Notes: generated by a model not told the origin, from the letters alone. Shown: positions 1 through 12,832, numbered from the stretch's first letter. The stretch is 64,000 nt of DNA from Psettodes erumei (GCA_016785225.1 JAFBJZ010000847.1:1-64000), one strand, 5' to 3'. Made by a program: numbers and translations.

Positions 1-104
1 AAATAGCATTTGCAATACATGCTCATTCTTCTTCAAAAAACAACAACAAACTTTTAAGTGCATATGCTGTATTTCATGCATTTTCATTTTGCTGATAGAT
101 TCAC

Positions 105-1113
105 CTGGAAAGCATCACTTGGGATCGTCCTAAAAAAGGCTGGATACTTTTGCCGGTCACTCAGGCAGGCACATGTGGCAAAATAACTCACCTGTGAAAG
201 ACAGACTGTACATCTTAAAAGCAGTCATTACTGTATGTTTGCAACTTCATTAAACAAAAAATTAAATCAAAACAATCCAAATGAATCACACATGGTAATA
301 AAAAAAAACTTACCATAGGCACTCTGTACAAACCTAAGACAGTGGAGATTGCAATACATCGTGTAGAGGAAGAATCACCCACAATCCCGAGGACTGGAGG
401 GGTTCCTTCACAAGTCTCATGTAATATAACATTGTCCTCTTGACCGCTGGCTAATGACAGTGCAGCACGGAATCCAATTCCTAGTTGTAGGCAGTTATCA
501 TACAGACTGTATCCCAGAGTCACATTAGGTAGCAGGTTGGAGTTTCTGTTAATCTCATCAATAGCAAATGCCATGGTCTGGGCCTGTCTGAATCCTAGAA
601 CATCAAAACTGACATAAAAATACCAGTGTTTACAAGTGAAGAATTTTTTCATAATATGATAAATGGTAAAATATACACATGTTTTACAACTACAGATTAT
701 GCAAACAATGAAGAAATCTCAATAGAAACGACCATAATAATAATAATAATATTAATAATAACAATTTTCAAATGAAAAAGAAAGAAAACAGTGAAAGAAA
801 ACAATATTTCATTGTCAAAATACATGTGATCTATTTTCGCAATTTCTGCTTTTTTGTTGTTTCCCTAACAGACTCACCCATAGCAGGTAGGATGCTGAGG
901 CTCTGAAGTGAAAGACAGGTCAGGATAGGTAGAAAAGAAATGAATTTCAAAGAGCCCACCTAGAATCACATCTCCAGCCTTGTGCATCCCATTTAGATAA
1001 AACTGTTCCTGTAAATTGCAGATGGAAGAGTTAAGGAGGGAGAACACAGCAGAGGAAAAGGTGGAATAATAAAACATGAGCAAGAGCAGATTGGTTTCTA
1101 AATATGAACTCAT
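105..1113 (-). CDS. OlfC/V2R-like receptor A, 5' part only (runs off left edge)
   Basis: Class C olfactory receptor, cut by the window edge. Visible exons on the minus strand are 1113-878 (signal peptide and first VFT strand), 608-314 (VFT lobe 1) and 191-105 (29 codons, starting VSYFATCACL and ending IPSDAFQ). Donors and acceptors are canonical, and phases (2, 0, 0) match the other genes. Exon 1 has a hydrophobic leader after MSSYLETNLLLLMFYY, then the family pattern GDVILGG. Exon 2 carries FAIDEIN, TLGYSLYDNC and GIVGDSSST; the last lies in the ligand pocket. The 87-nt exon shows that the usual large exon 3 is split here, as in B, C, D and F. Exon 2, exon 3a and their introns are almost identical to those of B, whereas exon 1 has diverged. 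No lesion is seen in the visible part; its integrity beyond the edge is unknown. Confidence 0.88.
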
Positions 1114-1176
1114 GACTTTCCTTGGGTGTCCCCTCTTCTGAGCTCAGTTACTAGGTTTCATCACATTTGTCACCCC

Positions 1177-1185
1177 CTTTTTATT
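1177..1185 (-). promoter_or_regulatory. TATA-like box of gene A (CAATAAAAAG)
   Basis: The minus strand reads CAATAAAAAGGGG about 64 nt upstream of the ATG of gene A. Gene B has the same variant box at the same distance, while most other genes here have TATAAA about 50 nt upstream. The core-promoter role is inferred from position and conservation. Confidence 0.45.
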
Positions 1186-3432
1186 GAATGGTTGTGTTTT
1201 TAATCTTGTACACCACCCATAAGAGCAGAAGAGGAATAGGGGCAGGGCCTAAAATGCATTTCATGCGGGTTCAATCACTGACCAGTTCAGTAACACTTTT
1301 AAAAATGCATTACAATACTTATGAATCAAACCATGAATAATTAAAATGTAAGGGTAGACAGCCCTATTACCCCCTCTACTCCACATCAGTTGTGGAAAAA
1401 GAACTCTAAACCTTTACTGAATGTAATTGTAGCAATGCCCCTGAAAAAAACAGGTCCAAGTAAAAGTCGTTTGTTGAAAAAAGTCTACGTGAAATACTCT
1501 CATATCACCAAAGGTAAAAGCAATTGTTATGCAGGATGGCCCATTTAAGACTAATATTTCACTTTCATGTTGCAGCTAAAGGTAGGACTTATTTTACCTT
1601 ACTGCTGAGTAGCTTGTGCATAAAACAAAGATTGTGAATCTCCCATTTGCAGGTGTCATTCAGTAATTCATGCACTGCAGTTTGCTTGTTTGATAACCTA
1701 GCATTAGGTAAATTGTTAAATCATTTCAGTTTGCTATGCATATGAATAGTACAATTATTTGTAAGAAACACCATCAAGAATTACCCTGTTACTTTAAGGT
1801 CAGTCATTTAAATATTTTTGAGTAACCAAGTGTTAAGTCAGCTTCCGTTATCCATCTGTTACCCTGCAGCATTTCAAGGTCTGACTTATACTGAATGTGT
1901 TGACATGTGAAGCATTGATTTCACGCATCCGTCATATTTACAAGCCTAGGTGTCATACCCTAAACACAACAGGAAGTCAGCTATCTTGAACTTTGTTTGC
2001 AATTTTTGCTGGCCCCCCCCCCACCCCCCACCCCCGCCCCACCCCTTCAGGATTTGTACAATAACAAACTCTTCCTTGACATTAAGTCAGCAACTACAAC
2101 AATGCTGTGGGATCAGTCCCTGGCCATTGTGAGTTGCTGGCCAAGATTGCTAGCCCCTCCCCCTTGCTAATGCTAACATACTAACCAATTTTTTAAATTC
2201 ACACTAGCCAGCCTGTCCCAAAATTCCCATGTTTGCTGAAAGTTCTGGCCTGAAGACATCGACATGCCGTTTTTGAGTAATTATAGTGGGTTCCCTTACT
2301 GATGACAGAAAATGACATGATTTATTCTTTGATTTAGGCTACTTTTGCTGGCTGGTTAAAAATGATACCACGTTTGTTTGTGAGACAAACATACCAAGTT
2401 ATACTTGCCAAAGGCAGAAATTAGCCCTGAGTTAGTGGGATTCACAATCAAACCTTGACAGAATTAAGTAAAATGTCCACCAGATGGCAGAATTAAATAA
2501 TGTGTCTTCCTATCGATTTTTCATTGCATGAGCTTGATAGAGGGTTATTGTATCTGGCTGGCAGTTGTAGTAACTAGTAAGATATCAGATATGGTTCTAC
2601 AGGAACAATTGCAAAACGGGTTACATCAACCTTTTTGTGGCCCATCTTTCTCCTTTTTTAGAACATTTTCTTTCAGTTTTTTACTTTAAAGGCACACCCC
2701 AGTGTTTTTATAAATAAAGTTCACTTTACTTATAAAACAGAGTAGTACTTGGCAAGTGATTGCAGTTTTGTTATAACTATACTGTGGCTCAAGAATCCAA
2801 AGTCTAACTAAGTAATGATCTTGCACCCAGGGTTATTTAAGCTTCAGCTTTCAGACTCCAACTTTTCAGCAGAAAGCCTGAGTTACAAACTTGTAAATGA
2901 CGTTTGAAAGGCATGTGTTTAGCAACCAGGGTGTGTTAGATACCACTGGGCTGCATTATGAGAAATGCTGTCAATGTCAATATTTTAGGGGTTTTGAAAT
3001 GACATTTTGGCAAGCCTTTATTATGTAATACAACAATCAGTGAATTTTCAAAACATTTCAGCTTCACAGTCACATTTCAAGTTCAATACTTGGACAATGA
3101 ATAATTCTATCATTATTGATTGCAGTTCCTTTATACCACAGGCAATACTCAGAAAAGTTAACTTATACCATGAAATGTCACAAAGACCATAAGACCATTA
3201 AAGAGTAAGTGTTTGTACTTTAATTGCAATCAGTAAAATTTAAATAATTCATTGTTTAAGTATTCCAACACATAATGATCCAAGTTGTTAGAACTATGAA
3301 ATATTCAAATACATTTATTCGAGCCCTCCTTTCTCTATTATATAATGTTGCTGTTACTATGGACATATTTGTCTGACAACATTTTTGTATAGAAATAATT
3401 GATTAATTCTGGGTTTTGATATAAAGCCATTT
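1186..3432. other. Intergenic stretch between A and B
   Basis: No supported gene. It holds a C-rich tract near 2011-2047 and AT-rich unique-looking sequence. A minus-strand AATAAA (TTTATT on plus, about 3314-3319) lies roughly 115 nt beyond the stop of B and could serve as its polyadenylation signal. Confidence 0.6.
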
Positions 3433-6400
3433 TTATGACTCAATACCTCGACCCATGATTGCCTTCTTTGTGTTTCTCTCTGGTCTCAGCAGGATGATGT
3501 AACATTTGGGTCCAAACAGTGCCACCAAGAGGCCAAAACTGGAGGCCAGGATGGCAAATACCTCCACTGCATCTGCATATTTGCCTGGTGAACTGATATA
3601 TGCAGGGATAAATGCCACCCACACAGCACAAAAGATCAACATGCTGAAAGTTATGAGTTGGGCCTCATTGAAGTTGTCTGGAAGGTTCCTTGCCAGAAAT
3701 GCTAACAAGAAACTGAGGATGGCCAGTAAACCAATGTAACCTAGTAACACTGCAAAACCAACAGTAGAGCCAATTACACACTCATAAACTATCTTGTCAT
3801 TGTGGTACTGGGTGTTTTTATGAGGTGCTGGTGAAGCAGAAACCAGCCACGCAATGCAGATTGCTGCCTGAACAGAAGTCAGAACCAGAACTGTCCCTCT
3901 CTGCTGCATGGCACCAAACCACTTCAGACTGGCTCCACCTCCAGGCTTGGAGGCCTTGAACACAGCCAGAACCACCATGGTTTTCACCAGGATGCATGAG
4001 ACGCAAAGCACAAAGCTGATGCCAAATGCTGCATGTCTCAGTTGACATGTCCAAAGTCTGGGTCGTCCAATGAACAGCAACGAGCACAGGAAACACAGCT
4101 TAAGTGACAGCAACAGTTGAAAACTGAGTTCTGAATTGTTGGCACGTACAATAGGTGTTTGCCGATAATAGATGAAGATTCCCAGGACAACAGCACAGAT
4201 AAATGTGCCCAGCAGTGAGGTGGCTGCCAAGCAGATTCCCAGAGGTTCATGGTAGGAGAGGAACTCAGTTTTCTTAGGAACACAGTGGTCACGTTGGGGG
4301 CTGGACCAGAAATCCTCTGGACAACTGGTGCACTCCATGGAGTCTATGAAAAAAGGGGAGATGTTGAGATCCACTTTTTTACTATCTATTAGATGTGCAC
4401 TATTTAAAACTGAATTCCCACCAGTTATATTGCTGATCTTTCCCTCAGAACAAGGGATGCAGTCAAAACAACACTCAGGTTCCCCCTTCTTTCTGGCAAC
4501 ACGTGTACCTGGAGGACAGCTGTCACTGCACACTGACTGAGGTGGCTGTAAGTAGAGAAGAAATCATTTGTTCTTATGAACTCTTTTCCATTGCATGTTA
4601 TCAACGGGCCAAACAAGAGAAAGGCTTCAGGAAAACAAAACCAAAAAAGCAGCAGCACCTTTTTGGTTTCAAAGTTCCAGTAGATTTTGTCTTCTTCAAG
4701 TGTGAGCACTTCACCTTTGAAGTTTGACTTCTTAACCTCACCCACATTCTGAACTTTAACCACTCCATCAGGGAACCACTGCCAGTTCATGACATCATAG
4801 ATTGGTAAGACATCACCATTCTCATCAAATGACACTTGATCACCAAATGGTGTTGTAAAGTTGACCTTTTCCAAGTAATACACAAGCTATGGATATCAGA
4901 ATATGGGATGGAAGGAAAAACAGAGAAGATACATGAATGTTACATGACTTATTACACCATATCCAGTTATTGCTGACCTGATGTTACTCAGTATTAGCCA
5001 CCGGTAGCACCCAGGAAAATCCTTTCAGCTATCTATTTGGAATATACAGTATATTTCAAAGCTTTACAATGTTCTGACACACAATATGATACACATGAAA
5101 TATAAACAGGGTTTGGTCACATAAAGAGGTGAAGTGTAAACTGATAACACACCTGCCATGGCTCCAGTGTATTCAGATTCCCACAGTTATGCCCTCTGAA
5201 AGGCCCTCTCCCTGGCTCACACTGCAGCATGTCATCTAGGGCATACGCCAGAGCATACACAGCCTTGTACACATTGTACTCTGGTCTGAGGTTTGAAATA
5301 TCCAAGAACTCAGTCTCCACACTCTCAAGATCTTCCTGTCCAGTGCATAATGCTCCTCCAGCCTCCACCCAACCTATAGGAGGTGGTTCAAATCTACACT
5401 GAAATGTGTATTCCCAATATTGATTTACCTGAAATACATTGAAGACTATGTTATTAACATGATAATATATTATTTTATATATATATATATCCGATAAAAC
5501 TGCAAGGTTGAACTCTCACAATGTTATTTCCATAGCTGCTGTTGTGGCGTAGGTCAGGATGTATGTGTAACAGAAAGTCTCTGAGCCCTGGTATTTCTCC
5601 TCGACGGATGGCAATGCCGAGTGTTCCACCCAGGTACGGCATGAGGTCGGGGGTCTGGAGCACAGTCGCTGATGTCCAGGCTTCAGTGGCCATCCACTGC
5701 AGGCCTGTCACATTCTGCCTTACCACCTGTGCATTGCATTTTATTCGATATAGTTTATTCAGATATACATGGAAGAGAAATAGTGTACTTTGTGGCACTG
5801 AACAACTGTAAAACACATAAACGAAGATGATGGAACTTGGACCAGGGTAATTCCACCATTAAGAGACAAAAGATTAATCAACATCAATCAATTTAAAGTG
5901 GAGTTAGCACCACACTAGAAAGCAGTCCCCAAACATAGATAGCTAGATGCAAGAAAGAAATATACCTCTTCCATTAATTGGATCATGTGATCTGATGTGC
6001 AAACACAATGACCACACGAGCTGTGGATTTCTTCATTACGTCCACTATTCTCCTTAGTTCAGCAGGGTTTTTACCCCAGGGCAAAATTTCTGTGTAGGCC
6101 AGACAACCTCCACCAGATGGACCCAGGTCAGATTGGAAGGATCGGGCAGCGTGGATTCCATAATCATCATCACTGATGAGCAGACCTGCCCAAGTCCAAC
6201 TGAAGTGTTTTAGAATCTGAATAATAGCACGCACCTGTGTGAACACAGAGTGAGGGATTAGTGCAGGGACTGGCATAATCTTTCACTGGAAATCCTGTTA
6301 AACAGGTTCCACAGTGAACCATATATAATTATGCCCTTTCAGTTCTTATCTGACACCATACAATACTGTCAGTGGGACAAATAATATCATTGGTGATATC

Positions 6401-7406
6401 CAGAAGGAACAAATAGCATTTGCGATACATGCTCATTCTTCCTGAAAAAACAACAACAAACTTTTAAGTGCATATGCTGTATTTCATGCATTTTCATTTT
6501 GCTGATAGATTCACCTGGAAAGCATCACTTGGGATCGTCCTAAAAAAGGCTGGATACTTTTGCCGGTCACTCAGGCAGGCACATGTGGCAAAATAACTCA
6601 CCTGTGAAAGACAGACTGTACATCTTAAAAGCAGTCATTACTGTATGTTTGCAACTTCACTAAACAAAAAATCAAATCAAAACAATTCAAATAAATCACA
6701 CATGGTAATAAAAAAAACTTACCATAGGCACTCTGTACAAACCTAAGACAGTGGAGATTGCAATACATCGTGTAGAGGAAGAATCACCCACAATCCCGAG
6801 GACTGGAGGGGTTCCTTCACAAGTCTCATGTAATATAACCTTGTCCTCTTGACCGCTGGCTAATGACAGTGCTGCACGGAATCCAATTCCTAGTTGTAGG
6901 CAGTTATCATACAGACTGTATCCCAGAGTCACATTAGGTAGCAGGTTGGAGTTTCTGTTAATCTCATCAATAGCAAAGGCCATGGTCTGGGCCTGTCTGA
7001 ATCCTAGAACATCAAAACTGACATAAAAATACCAGTTTACTACAGAGGAATCCAACGAATATGGTTAAAACTGCATAAATGCACAATGTTATGCCTCAAA
7101 GTAATACATGGTTATTGAAAATACAGTCTGTACAGTCTTGATCTTCAAAAAATTCATTTTTTTGTTGTTTCCCTTAAAGACTCACCCATGGCAGGTAGGA
7201 TGCTGAGGCTTTGAAGTGTAAGACTGGTCAGGATAGGTAGAAAAGAAGTGCATTTGGAACAGCCCACCAAATATCACATCTCCAGCCTTATGCATCCCAT
7301 TTAGATGAAACTGCTCCTGTAACCGGCAGGAGGAGGAGGACAGAGCAGAGGAAATGGAGGAGTATAAGAACATGAGCAGCAAGTTGGTGTCTAAAAATGT
7401 CCACAT
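3433..7406 (-). CDS. OlfC/V2R-like receptor B, nine exons, one frame-breaking 1-nt deletion
   Basis: Class C olfactory receptor with expected length 872 residues. Exons (minus): 7406-7186, 7017-6723, 6601-6515, 6234-5966, 5726-5520, 5428-5153, 4886-4659, 4545-4422 and 4343-3433. All junctions are GT-AG. Exons 3-6 together equal the single large VFT exon of standard V2R genes. NCD3G is in the 124-nt exon 8 and the 7TM domain in the last exon (FNEAQLITFSMLIFCAVW, then FGPKCYIILLRPERNTKK). Pocket residues typical of amino-acid receptors are present: the Asp of IPSD, the Tyr of DDDYG and the Glu of ATEAW. Exon 4 is 269 nt where its paralogs have 270: one nt is missing at about 5989, turning HQIHMI into HQIT-stop. 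So B is a young pseudogene, a null allele or an assembly error. The last intron is 78 nt and open in frame. Several introns match different neighbours (mosaic). Confidence 0.87.
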
Positions 7407-7469
7407 GACTTTCCTCTGCTTTACCCCTTTTCCAAGTGCAGCCTTCTTGTCATATGACTATGTATTCCC

Positions 7470-7477
7470 CTTTTATT
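7470..7477 (-). promoter_or_regulatory. TATA-like box of gene B (AATAAAAG)
   Basis: The minus strand reads GTCAATAAAAGGGG about 64 nt upstream of the ATG of B, the same variant and spacing as in gene A. Confidence 0.45.
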
Positions 7478-7869
7478 GACTTGCAGTATTGTTTAATCTT
7501 ACACACCACCCATCAATGCAGAAAAAGAAGTAGGGGCAGGGCCTAACATTAATTCCATTTGAGACCAATTTGTACTGAAGCAGAATTAATGTGCATTAAC
7601 TGGTGGCTATGGAAAATTGCATGACAGACAAATTCTATGTGTATGACATTTTCTTTGAATGTCATATAAAGTAGACATATGGATGTGTGTTAAGTTGAAA
7701 ATAAATTTGACAGACTGTTTCACTTTCCAGCAAACTGCTTTCCTTGTTATTAGGTACAGATTGTCTTCAGATTTGCTCTGCATTTTAAACTATCTGCAGG
7801 GAAACCTAATGGACAAAGGTAGTATGCTCATGTAGTACAGTTTGAGATGGATGGATCTCCTCTACTGCA

Positions 7870-8095
7870 TGGCCTGTGATATCCTTCATTCCCTGCACAA
7901 AATATTTTCGGTGGGTGAGCCTCCTTCAGTTTTGATGCAGTTGTTGTGACCTTAGTTCAAGTACCAAAGCCTTCTCGTGGCTGCAGTAATTACAGGAAGT
8001 GAGATGATGTTATTTTCCAGACACAGAGTCAACTTAGGGAGGAGGTTGGGCTCAATGAAAACAAAACATTGGCCATGACCAGTGTCAGAAATTCG
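7870..8095 (-). pseudogene. Degenerate V2R exon-2 relic between B and C
   Basis: On the minus strand, from about 8090 downwards, the sequence follows the exon-2 order of the neighbouring genes: a CATGGCCAATGTTTTG stretch resembling the MTMAFAI region, then CAACCTCCTCCCTAAG and TTGACTCTG (NLLPxLTL), then a remnant of the LALASGQE region (TTTGGTACTTG). The frame is broken and no flanking exon 1 or exon 3 could be recognised. The match was made by eye against exon 2 of B and D and is only moderately strong. Confidence 0.45.
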
Positions 8096-8557
8096 CCATA
8101 TGTCCTCAGAATTTATGTGAGCAAATGTAACCACATTAGTTAGTGTTTGAGCTTAAAAATGTTTCTCATTAGTGTTTCCACTTTCACATGACTTTGCTCC
8201 ACACTATGAGATTGCAGTCTGTGCTGTGCTCTTTGTTGATTCCTTTGCAAAAGCCATTCAATAAATACACAAAGACAAGTTTGTTGTGGTACGATCCTAA
8301 GTTTTAAGGGTACAACAGGTACTTTCACCTTAAAGAAGTATTTATTTCATCTGAAAGCATGATCTCTTTGTAAACATAACCAAACATTTACCATAGCACT
8401 GACACATTATGTAAGGATTAGTTACATATTTTTCAGAGGGATTTTTAATAGTTTATCATAGCATATTTCTTGGTGAAAGTATGGTGCTACTGGTCTTACC
8501 AGAGAGATGGGACAAACAACCTATTGTTAATTGGGTTGGAGGACTTTTTGGCCAATT
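8096..8557. other. Intergenic stretch downstream of C
   Basis: No gene seen. A minus-strand AATAAA near 8340 is a possible polyadenylation signal for C. Nothing else is recognisable. Confidence 0.5.
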
Positions 8558-11500
8558 TTATGACTTAATATCTCGACCCATGATGCCTTTCTTTGTGTTT
8601 CTCTCTGGTCTCAGCAGGATAATGTAACATTTGGGTCCAAACAGTGCCACCAAGAGGCCAAAACTGGAGGCCAGGATGGCGAATACCTCCACTGCATCTG
8701 CATATTTGCCTGGTGAGTTGACATAAGCAGGAACAAATGCCACCCACACAGCACAGAAGATCAACATGCTGAAAGTTATGAGTTTGGCCTCATTGAAGTT
8801 GTCTGGAAGGTTCCTTGCCAGAAATGCTAACAGGAAACTGAGCATAGCCAGTAAACCAATGTAGCCAAGCAACACCCCAAAACCAATTGTTGACCCGATG
8901 ACACACTCATAAACTATCTTGTCATTGTAGTAGTGTATATTTTTATGAGGAGCTGGTGAGGAAGAGACAAGCCAGGCAATGCAGATTGCTGCCTGAATAG
9001 ACGTCAGTACAAGAACCGTCCCTCTCTGCTGCATGGCACCAAACCACTTCAGACTGGCTCCACCTCCAGGCTTGGAGGCCTTGAACACAGCCAGAACCAC
9101 CATGGTTTTCACCAGGATGCATGAGACGCAAAGCACAAAGCTGATGCCAAATGCTGCATGTCTCAGTTGACATGTCCACAACCTTGGATGACCAATGAAC
9201 AGCAGTGAACACAGAAAACATAGTTTAAGTGAAACCAAGAGCAGGAAACTGAGTTCTGAATTGTTGGCGCGCACCATAGGTGTGCTGCGATGATAGATGA
9301 AGATTCCCAGGACAACAGCACAGATAAATGTGCCCAGCAAAGAGGCAGTTGTCAAGCAGATTCCCAGAGGTTCATAGTAGGAGAGGAACTCAGTTTTCTT
9401 AGGAACACAGTGGTCACGTTGGGGGCTGGACCAGAATTCTTCTGGACAACTGGTGCACTCCATAGAGTCTCAGGAGAAAAGAAAAAGATTCTGTTTGTTC
9501 CTGCAGTTTCCTTTTACAATGTTTATCCTGTTTACCATGATTCTGCAGTGATGGACATATGCTTTTTTCAAATTCATATTTCAGCATGTGACATAACATT
9601 TTATTTACTAGCATTAGATTGATACCAACCTGTTTCATTACTGATCTTTCCCTCAGAACAAGGGATGCAGTCAAAACAACACACAGGTTCTCCTTTCTTT
9701 CTGGCCATGCGGGTGCCTGGGGGGCAGCTCTCACTGCAAACTGACTGGGGTGGCTGTAGGGATTGTTATACATTATGTAACAGTTATCTTGTACCATTCG
9801 ATGGTGATTTCATGTGTAACACAATACTGAGGCATAAGCAACAATACAGACAGGCAACCTGTTTAGAGTCAAAGTTCCAGTAGATCTTGTCCACATGAAG
9901 CGTGAGTTCTTCTCTTCTGAAGGTTGACTTCTTAACCTCACCCACACTCTGAACCTTAGTTCTTCCATCAGGGAGCCACTGCCAGTTCATGACATCATAG
10001 ATTGGTAAGGCATCACCATTCTCATCAAATGACACCTGATCGCCAGATGGTGTGGTGAAGTTGACCTTTTCCACGTAATACATTAGCTACAGTGGGTTTA
10101 GAAATATAAAGACAAATATTGTGACAGGGAGTCTTCCAAAAATTCATGTTCTTGTTCATGGTCTTGGTTAGATGCTTTCAGACATTCTGTGAGACAATTT
10201 AGTCCACCAAGTGTTAAAATGTAGTGCACTAAAAACATTTATTTGAATTTGTTTAATCACTGTTGCCTTAACTATGTTTGTTAGAAACAATCTGTTGCAT
10301 TTTATTTTGTCTTGAAACTTTGAGGATTAACAACCTTGTCTGCCACAGATAAGAAAGTATCCTTCATCCCAACTGTTTTCCAGTAAACACCTCAAATGGT
10401 GGAGCAGTGGAAAGTTGATAAACTGAATTGGTTGTGTTTGAGATGATATCTCACCTGCCATGGCTCCAATGTTTGCAAAGTAACACAGCTGTGCCCGCTG
10501 AAAGGCCCTCTCCCTGGCTCACACCGCAGCATGTCATCAAGGGCATATACCAGAGCATACACAGCCTTGTAGATATTATACTCGGGTCTGAGGTTAGAAA
10601 CATCCAAAAACTCAGTCTCCACATTTCCTAAGTCTTCATATCCACTGCATAGTTCCCCCAGCTTCTGTCCAACCAGTGGGAGCTGGAGTGAATCTGCACT
10701 GAAATGTGAATTCCCAAAACTGTCTCACCTGAAATATATTATGAGTATAAATGTCTTATCTGAAATAACAGTTCATTGTTAGAATGACTGATCTGATCTT
10801 AAAATTACAGTTTTACCATGTTATTTCCATTGTCATTGTTTTCATGTACGTCAGGACGTATATGTAACAGAAAGTCTCTGAGCCCTGGTATTTCTCCTCG
10901 ACGAATGGCAATGCCCAGTGTTCCACCCAGGTACGGCATGAGGTGGGGGGTCTGGAGCACAGCAGCTGATGTCCAGGCTTCACTGGCAATCCACTGCAGG
11001 CCTGTCACATTCTGCCTCACAACCTGTGCATCGCATTTCATTATATATATTTTCTTCAGACATACATGGAACAGAAATAGTGTACTTGGTAGCACTGAAC
11101 AACTGTAAAACACATAAAAGAAGATGATGGAACTTGGACCAAGGTAATTCCACCATTAAGAGACAAAAGATTAATCATCATCATTCAATTTAAAGTGGAG
11201 TTAGCACCACACTAGAAAGCAGTCCCGAAACATAGATAGCTAGATAGCAAGAAAGAAATATACCTCTTCCATTAGTTGGATCATGTGGATCTGATGTGCA
11301 AACACAATGACCACACGAGCTGTGGATTTCTTCATCACCTTCACGATCCTCGTTAGTTCAGATGGGTTTTCACCCCAGGGCAAAATTTCTGTGTAGGCCA
11401 GACAACCTCCACCAGATGGACCCAGGTCAGACTGGAAGGATCGGGCAGCGTGGAGTCCATAATCATCATCACTGATGAGCAGACCTGCCCAAGTCCAACC

Positions 11501-12773
11501 GAAGTGTTTTAGAATCTGAATCATAGCACGCACCTGTGTGAACACAGAGTGAGGGATTAGTGCAGGGACTGGGATCTTTTACTTAAAACTTACTTATTCA
11601 TGTCAAACAATGAAGTCATAGTAATTGTTCCCCTTGTATGTTTTCTTCTAATTGTGTGTCATTTTGATCAGTGATGTAAAAATATAAAAACTGCACTTTT
11701 GTGTCTGAGACAAAAGATTTGTCTCAATGGGAGGAACATTTTAAAAGTTCAGTACACTTCTTGTGAAACTTCTTTGTTTTTTTAATTTGCAGAACGAAGT
11801 TTCACCTGAAAAGAATCACTTGGTATTGTTCTGAAGAAGGATGGAAACCTTTGGCGATCACTCAGGCAGGAACATGTGGCAAAATAACTCACCTATAAAG
11901 AAACATACAGAATGCACACAGGTTTTGCCTCCCATCATAGTCAGAAGAAACGTGCAAATTATTTCACTTTTTTAACAAATCATTTTTTAAAATCCAAATT
12001 AAAAGGTCACTGCTTACCAAGTAAAGGTTTGTCTTAGAAGCTCAAGCTGAGATGCATTGTATGTGTCCTATCCTACCATTTTAACATTTGAAATACAGTC
12101 AAAAAAAGCAAATCAAAAGCACAGGTCAGGAAACTTACAATGGGCAATCTGAATAAACCTATCACATCAGCGGTGGCGATAGAAAATGTTGAGAAGGAAT
12201 CACCCACAATCCCCAGGACTGGAGGGATCCCCAAACAGGTCTCCTGAAGCAGAAATTGCTCATCTTGACCACTGGCCAGTGACAGTGCAGCACTGAATCC
12301 AATTACAAGTGTCGCACAGTTGTCGAGAGACTGTATCCCAGAGTCACGTTAGGGAGCAAGTTGGAGTTTTTGTTGATCTCATCAATAGCAAAGGCCATGG
12401 TCATTGCATGTCTGAACCCTGGAGGGTCAAAGCTAGCAGAAATGATGTCATGATTAACCACTGAAAAGTCATATACTCAATATAATAATCTAAACCGACG
12501 TGTGTTACATGAGTGTGAAACTTACCCTTGGCAGCTGAGCTGATTTGGCTCTGAGGTGAATGTCGGTTCAGGGAAGACAGAGGTGTAGTGGACTTCAAAC
12601 AGCCCACCCAGAATCACATCACCAGGCTTGTGTATCCCATTAAGATAAAACTGCCTCCTTAGTTTACAAGATGAGAAAGGAGAGGAAGACTCGGATGAGA
12701 AAAACGAGAAAGAGAACCATATCAAGCTGGTGTACATACACAAGAAAGAAAATGTGTCCAGAAATGCCCCCAT
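8558..12773 (-). pseudogene. OlfC/V2R-like receptor C, pseudogene with two frameshifts
   Basis: Same nine-exon design as B and D. Exons (minus): 12773-12526, 12432-12139, 11892-11806, 11533-11264, 11023-10817, 10728-10455, 10086-9859, 9753-9630 and 9468-8558. Splice sites are intact and the 7TM exon is fully open. Exon 2 is 294 nt instead of 295: a 1-nt deletion at about 12325-12330, within the codons for the YDNC region. Exon 6 is 274 nt instead of 276: a 2-nt deletion at about 10648-10656, giving an early TGA just after the AGG motif. Neither lesion lies in a homopolymer, so sequencing error is unlikely for both. The start is set at 12773 because a TATA box lies about 55 nt upstream and the MGxxxDT start matches D and F; an in-frame ATG at 12797 is less likely. 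The intact membrane exon may reflect recent decay or gene conversion. Confidence 0.85.
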
Positions 12774-12825
12774 AACTGTCATCCTTCCTCTACCCATTTC
12801 TCATCTTCATGCACTAGTTACCTCA

Positions 12826-12832
12826 ATTTATA
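12826..12832 (-). promoter_or_regulatory. TATA box of gene C
   Basis: The minus strand reads TTTATAAATT about 55 nt upstream of the chosen ATG of C, close to the spacing in D and F. This supports the start at 12773 rather than 12797. Confidence 0.55.

Noticed and set aside
3818..4292. Several shorter open frames overlapping the 7TM exon of B, repeated over C, D and F
   Set aside because: They are out-of-frame shadows of the same conserved exon and recur only because the exon recurs.
12774..12797. Earlier ATG for gene C at 12797
   Set aside because: It would lie within about 35 nt of the TATA box, and the homologous start in D and F is the MG at 12773.
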